Assembly: GCA_017549125.1 (NCBI GenBank)
Contig: JAFYVL010000036.1
Location: 1-64,000, forward strand
Reading direction: 5' to 3'
Origin: Oscillospiraceae bacterium
GTDB taxonomy: Bacteria; Bacillota; Clostridia; Oscillospirales; Oscillospiraceae
DNA length: 64,000 nt
The notes under the pieces: generated by a model
Seen by the model: only the letters and a program-made list of their open reading frames with translations
What the model was told of the DNA's origin: nothing
Database searches by the model: none
Part shown: piece by piece, positions 61,695-64,000 of the stretch
Numbering within the stretch: the first letter of the stretch is position 1
How the letters are laid out: every line of letters begins with the position of its first letter
Position numbers and translations under genes: made by a program

Positions 61695-64000
61695 TTATCC
61701 TAATTCAAAAGGAATGGTAATGGGTTCTACGCCATCATTGCCGTACATGATCATAGTGATCTGTGCGGTTGCATTGGCTTGGATACCTGCGGACAGGTCC
61801 AAAGTGCCAACCTGCGTATCATCCAGATACACCAACGCATTGGTGCCGGAAATCTGTATGCGGAATTTAATGCCTGCTTCGCTCTGCAGCTTGGCAACTT
61901 GGTCCTCCGTTAAACCATGGACCTTCTTCCAGCTGCTGATAATGGAAGCACTCATATTCTGAACACGGTAAGAACCGGCTTCATTATCCAGACGGATCTG
62001 GAACTGCTTTCCATTTGCGAAGGTGAAGTAGATCTGCATTTTGAACACACCGCTCTGCTGATCCCGAACGGTCACAGCCACATCACGGTAGGTGTTGGCA
62101 GCGGTCAGAATTCTGGCATAGCCACCGGTCGCCTTGGTTTTGCCGGTAATGGTCAACAAGTTCTCATACTGCTGAGCCAGATCCCAATTTTTCTTATCCG
62201 TATCGTTGGCAAAGGTAAAGATCGGCAGCACAGAACCGCCCACCGCACAAGGAATCTCCAGATCAGAAGCATTTGTGTTACCGTACATAACAAATCGAAT
62301 CTGTGCCAGAGAATTACCCTTAATACCGCCGGAGGAAAGATCCACCGTAGCGATCTTCTCACCGTCCAAATACAGTTCCGCATTTGCGCCTACCAGCACT
62401 ACCCGGAATTGCACACCGTCACCGGTCTGCAGGGCTTGGGTCTGTGCGGCGGACAAGTCCTTCAGCCACTTCCAACCGGTGATACAATTTGTACCACCCA
62501 TGCTCTGGATCTTGTATTTGCCGTCCTTATCAGTGTTATGCAATCTCACCTGATACTGCTTGCCGTTTGCAAAAACAAAACGGATCTGCATCTGGAAATT
62601 GCCGTTGCCGCTGGCATTAAAGCTAGGATCATGATCCTTAACGATTACAGACGCCTCTCGGTAAATACTTTCGGTGGTGGACAAGGTCACATAATCCTTG
62701 CCCTCTTCCACAGAGTATGCACCGCCGCCGATGCCGTCGGTCAAGGTCCATTGGACCTTAGCCGCAAATACCGCCTGCACCGTATAATTACCCTTTTGGG
62801 CTACGAAGCTGTATTGACCCCCTTCGGGGCTGACAGCGCCGATGTCCACGGTCTGACCATCCTTTTTCACAGTCAGACTCTTCAAGGTATAGCCGGAATC
62901 CGGGGTAGCGGTAATGGTCACCGTTTCACCGGCGGTGCAAAGCAGCTTGTCTACCTGCACCACACCATTGATGGTGGTTTTATCCATCTGAATAGTGGTG
63001 ATTTCCGTGCCATCGGTCAGCACATAGGGAATCACCAGATTGGTCTGCTGGTTGTTGCCATACATCATGAAATGGATCCGGGCCATATCCTCTGCACTGA
63101 GACCGTTGTTCGCCAGAGCATCCTTCAGACTATACGAGCCAACCGACTTGCCGTCCAGATAGAACCGGGCTTGGTCATCCATCAGGATCACACGGAATTG
63201 GATACCGCCACTCAGCAACTTCTGCGTCTGCGCATCCGTCAGGTCTGCGTGCCACTTCCAACCGGTGATGCAATCCGTACCACCCATGCTTTGGATCTTA
63301 TATTTACCATCCTTATCGGTATTGTGCAATCTCACCTGATACTGCTTGCCGTTTGCAAAGATGAAACGGATCTGCATCTGGAAATTGCCATTGCCGTCGG
63401 CGGTAAATGTAGGAGCAGCATCCTTGATGGTAATGCCCGCATCCCGATAGTCAGCATCCACCGTATATAAACTTGCATACTCGCCGGTTCTTTCTGGGAT
63501 GGAGATCACGCCATCATTCTGCTGCAGCAGATTCCATTGGGAATCGGGCTTAAACAGCGTCTTAGCCACCTGACCGGTGATGGTGTATGCCTTTTCTGTG
63601 GCAACAAAGGAATAGGTACCGTCCGGATCCGCCGCCACGGCCTTGCCGTTGACGTTCAGACCGGTGATGTACTTGTGCGCATCCTTGGTCTGGATCTTAA
63701 TGGTATCGCCCACGAAATACTGGGTCTTATTTGCCACAAGGTTGTCACCCAGAGACAGCTTCACGGTGTTAAAGGTTTTCTCCAATTCAAAGGGGATCTC
63801 CACCCGAACACCGGTATCATCGTAGTGTCGAATGGAAACGGTAGCCTTGGTCTTGGCCGTTACACCGCTGTTATTTTGCGTCAGATCCGCCACAGCCACC
63901 ATCCGGTCACCCACATACATGGTCACTTCTGTGCCGTAACGAACCACCGTAAACTTGACGCCGTTACTGCGCAGAGCGGTAGCTTCCGCATCTGTCAGAT
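61695..64000 (-). CDS. Secreted module-repeat protein, C-terminal part (start lies beyond the window)
   Basis: The frame stays open to base 64000, reading LTDAEATALRSNGVKFTVVRYG at the edge, so at least 768 residues are visible and the start is missing. The repeated jelly-roll unit (YQVRLHNTDKDGKYKIQSMGG, then TGWKW, DLTDAQTQKL and FYLDG) occurs three times, with the end of a fourth at the edge. Between units are bacterial repeat domains (GYTLKSLTVKKDGQTVD, VQAVFAAK). The same unit is present once in the EEP-domain protein two genes downstream. The pattern of an edge strand, an 'RLHNTDK' turn and a 'LDG' hairpin fits carbohydrate-binding or laminin-G-like domains. No enzyme motif is seen in this part. 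Confidence 0.8.
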   Translation of the reverse strand, partial: LTDAEATALRSNGVKFTVVRYGTEVTMYVGDRMVAVADLTQNNSGVTAKTKATVSIRHYDDTGVRVEIPFELEKTFNTVKLSLGDNLVANKTQYFVGDTIKIQTKDAHKYITGLNVNGKAVAADPDGTYSFVATEKAYTITGQVAKTLFKPDSQWNLLQQNDGVISIPERTGEYASLYTVDADYRDAGITIKDAAPTFTADGNGNFQMQIRFIFANGKQYQVRLHNTDKDGKYKIQSMGGTDCITGWKWHADLTDAQTQKLLSGGIQFRVILMDDQARFYLDGKSVGSYSLKDALANNGLSAEDMARIHFMMYGNNQQTNLVIPYVLTDGTEITTIQMDKTTINGVVQVDKLLCTAGETVTITATPDSGYTLKSLTVKKDGQTVDIGAVSPEGGQYSFVAQKGNYTVQAVFAAKVQWTLTDGIGGGAYSVEEGKDYVTLSTTESIYREASVIVKDHDPSFNASGNGNFQMQIRFVFANGKQYQVRLHNTDKDGKYKIQSMGGTNCITGWKWLKDLSAAQTQALQTGDGVQFRVVLVGANAELYLDGEKIATVDLSSGGIKGNSLAQIRFVMYGNTNASDLEIPCAVGGSVLPIFTFANDTDKKNWDLAQQYENLLTITGKTKATGGYARILTAANTYRDVAVTVRDQQSGVFKMQIYFTFANGKQFQIRLDNEAGSYRVQNMSASIISSWKKVHGLTEDQVAKLQSEAGIKFRIQISGTNALVYLDDTQVGTLDLSAGIQANATAQITMIMYGNDGVEPITIPFELG

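Overview
The window looks like a chromosome segment of a Gram-positive, gut-type Clostridia (an Oscillospirales-like organism would fit). The evidence is GGAGG ribosome-binding sites, Gram-positive lipoprotein signals, circularly permuted GH3 enzymes, an Opp/Dpp importer in a glycan operon, and no SusC/SusD or outer-membrane genes. The taxon is inferred, not proven. Almost all of it is one large glycan-degradation and surface-protein locus. I see no tRNA, rRNA, CRISPR, phage or transposase gene.

Layout. (1) 1-11.6 kb, minus strand: a 3,128-residue secreted protein (DUF4091/GH123-like domain, two metallophosphoesterases, about ten jelly-roll modules), then a DUF4091 lipoprotein and the start of a solute-binding lipoprotein. 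(2) 11.8-12.7 kb, plus: an AraC-type regulator, divergent from the giant gene. (3) 12.7-16.6 kb, minus: a GH78-like enzyme and a lipoprotein. (4) 16.9-19.6 kb, plus: a secreted protein built from the same jelly-roll modules as the giant. (5) 19.6-20.1 kb: terminators, a gene remnant and copy 1 of an intergenic repeat. (6) 37.3 to 20.1 kb, minus: a tightly packed run of 14 genes: SGNH hydrolase, GH2, Opp-type BCDF plus binding protein, two Gfo/Idh/MocA oxidoreductases, a glycerophosphodiesterase, a small Fe-S-type membrane protein, an MFS carrier, GH28, and a beta-trefoil-array protein. (7) 37.5-41.9 kb, plus: two tandem LysR regulators and a permuted GH3. (8) 64.0 to 41.9 kb, minus: a module-repeat secreted protein (cut by the window end), a second permuted GH3, a secreted endonuclease/exonuclease/phosphatase-fold protein, copy 2 of the intergenic repeat, then two giants of about 2,300 residues combining NlpC/P60-like domains, a DUF11-like domain, beta-trefoil arrays and, in one, a beta-helix.

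How it may work. Surface proteins bind and cut a complex glycan. Released pieces enter through the Opp-type and MFS carriers and the truncated binding-protein system, and are finished by cytoplasmic GH2, GH3, GH78 and GH28 enzymes and the oxidoreductases. The unusual density of phosphoesterases (two in the giant, an EEP domain, a GDPD) together with NlpC/P60-like domains suggests, as a hypothesis, a phosphate-decorated cell-wall or capsular polysaccharide rather than a plain plant fibre.

The strongest new observation is regulatory. A 39-bp element, 38/39 identical, sits at 11835-11873 and inverted at 16744-16782. It contains two direct half-sites GCCAnnTnGTGA exactly 21 bp apart, the geometry of an AraC-family operator. 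In both places it lies exactly 18 bp upstream of a TATAAT facing a module-repeat surface protein, and one copy also covers the regulator's own transcription start. This gives a concrete autoregulated two-target AraC circuit.
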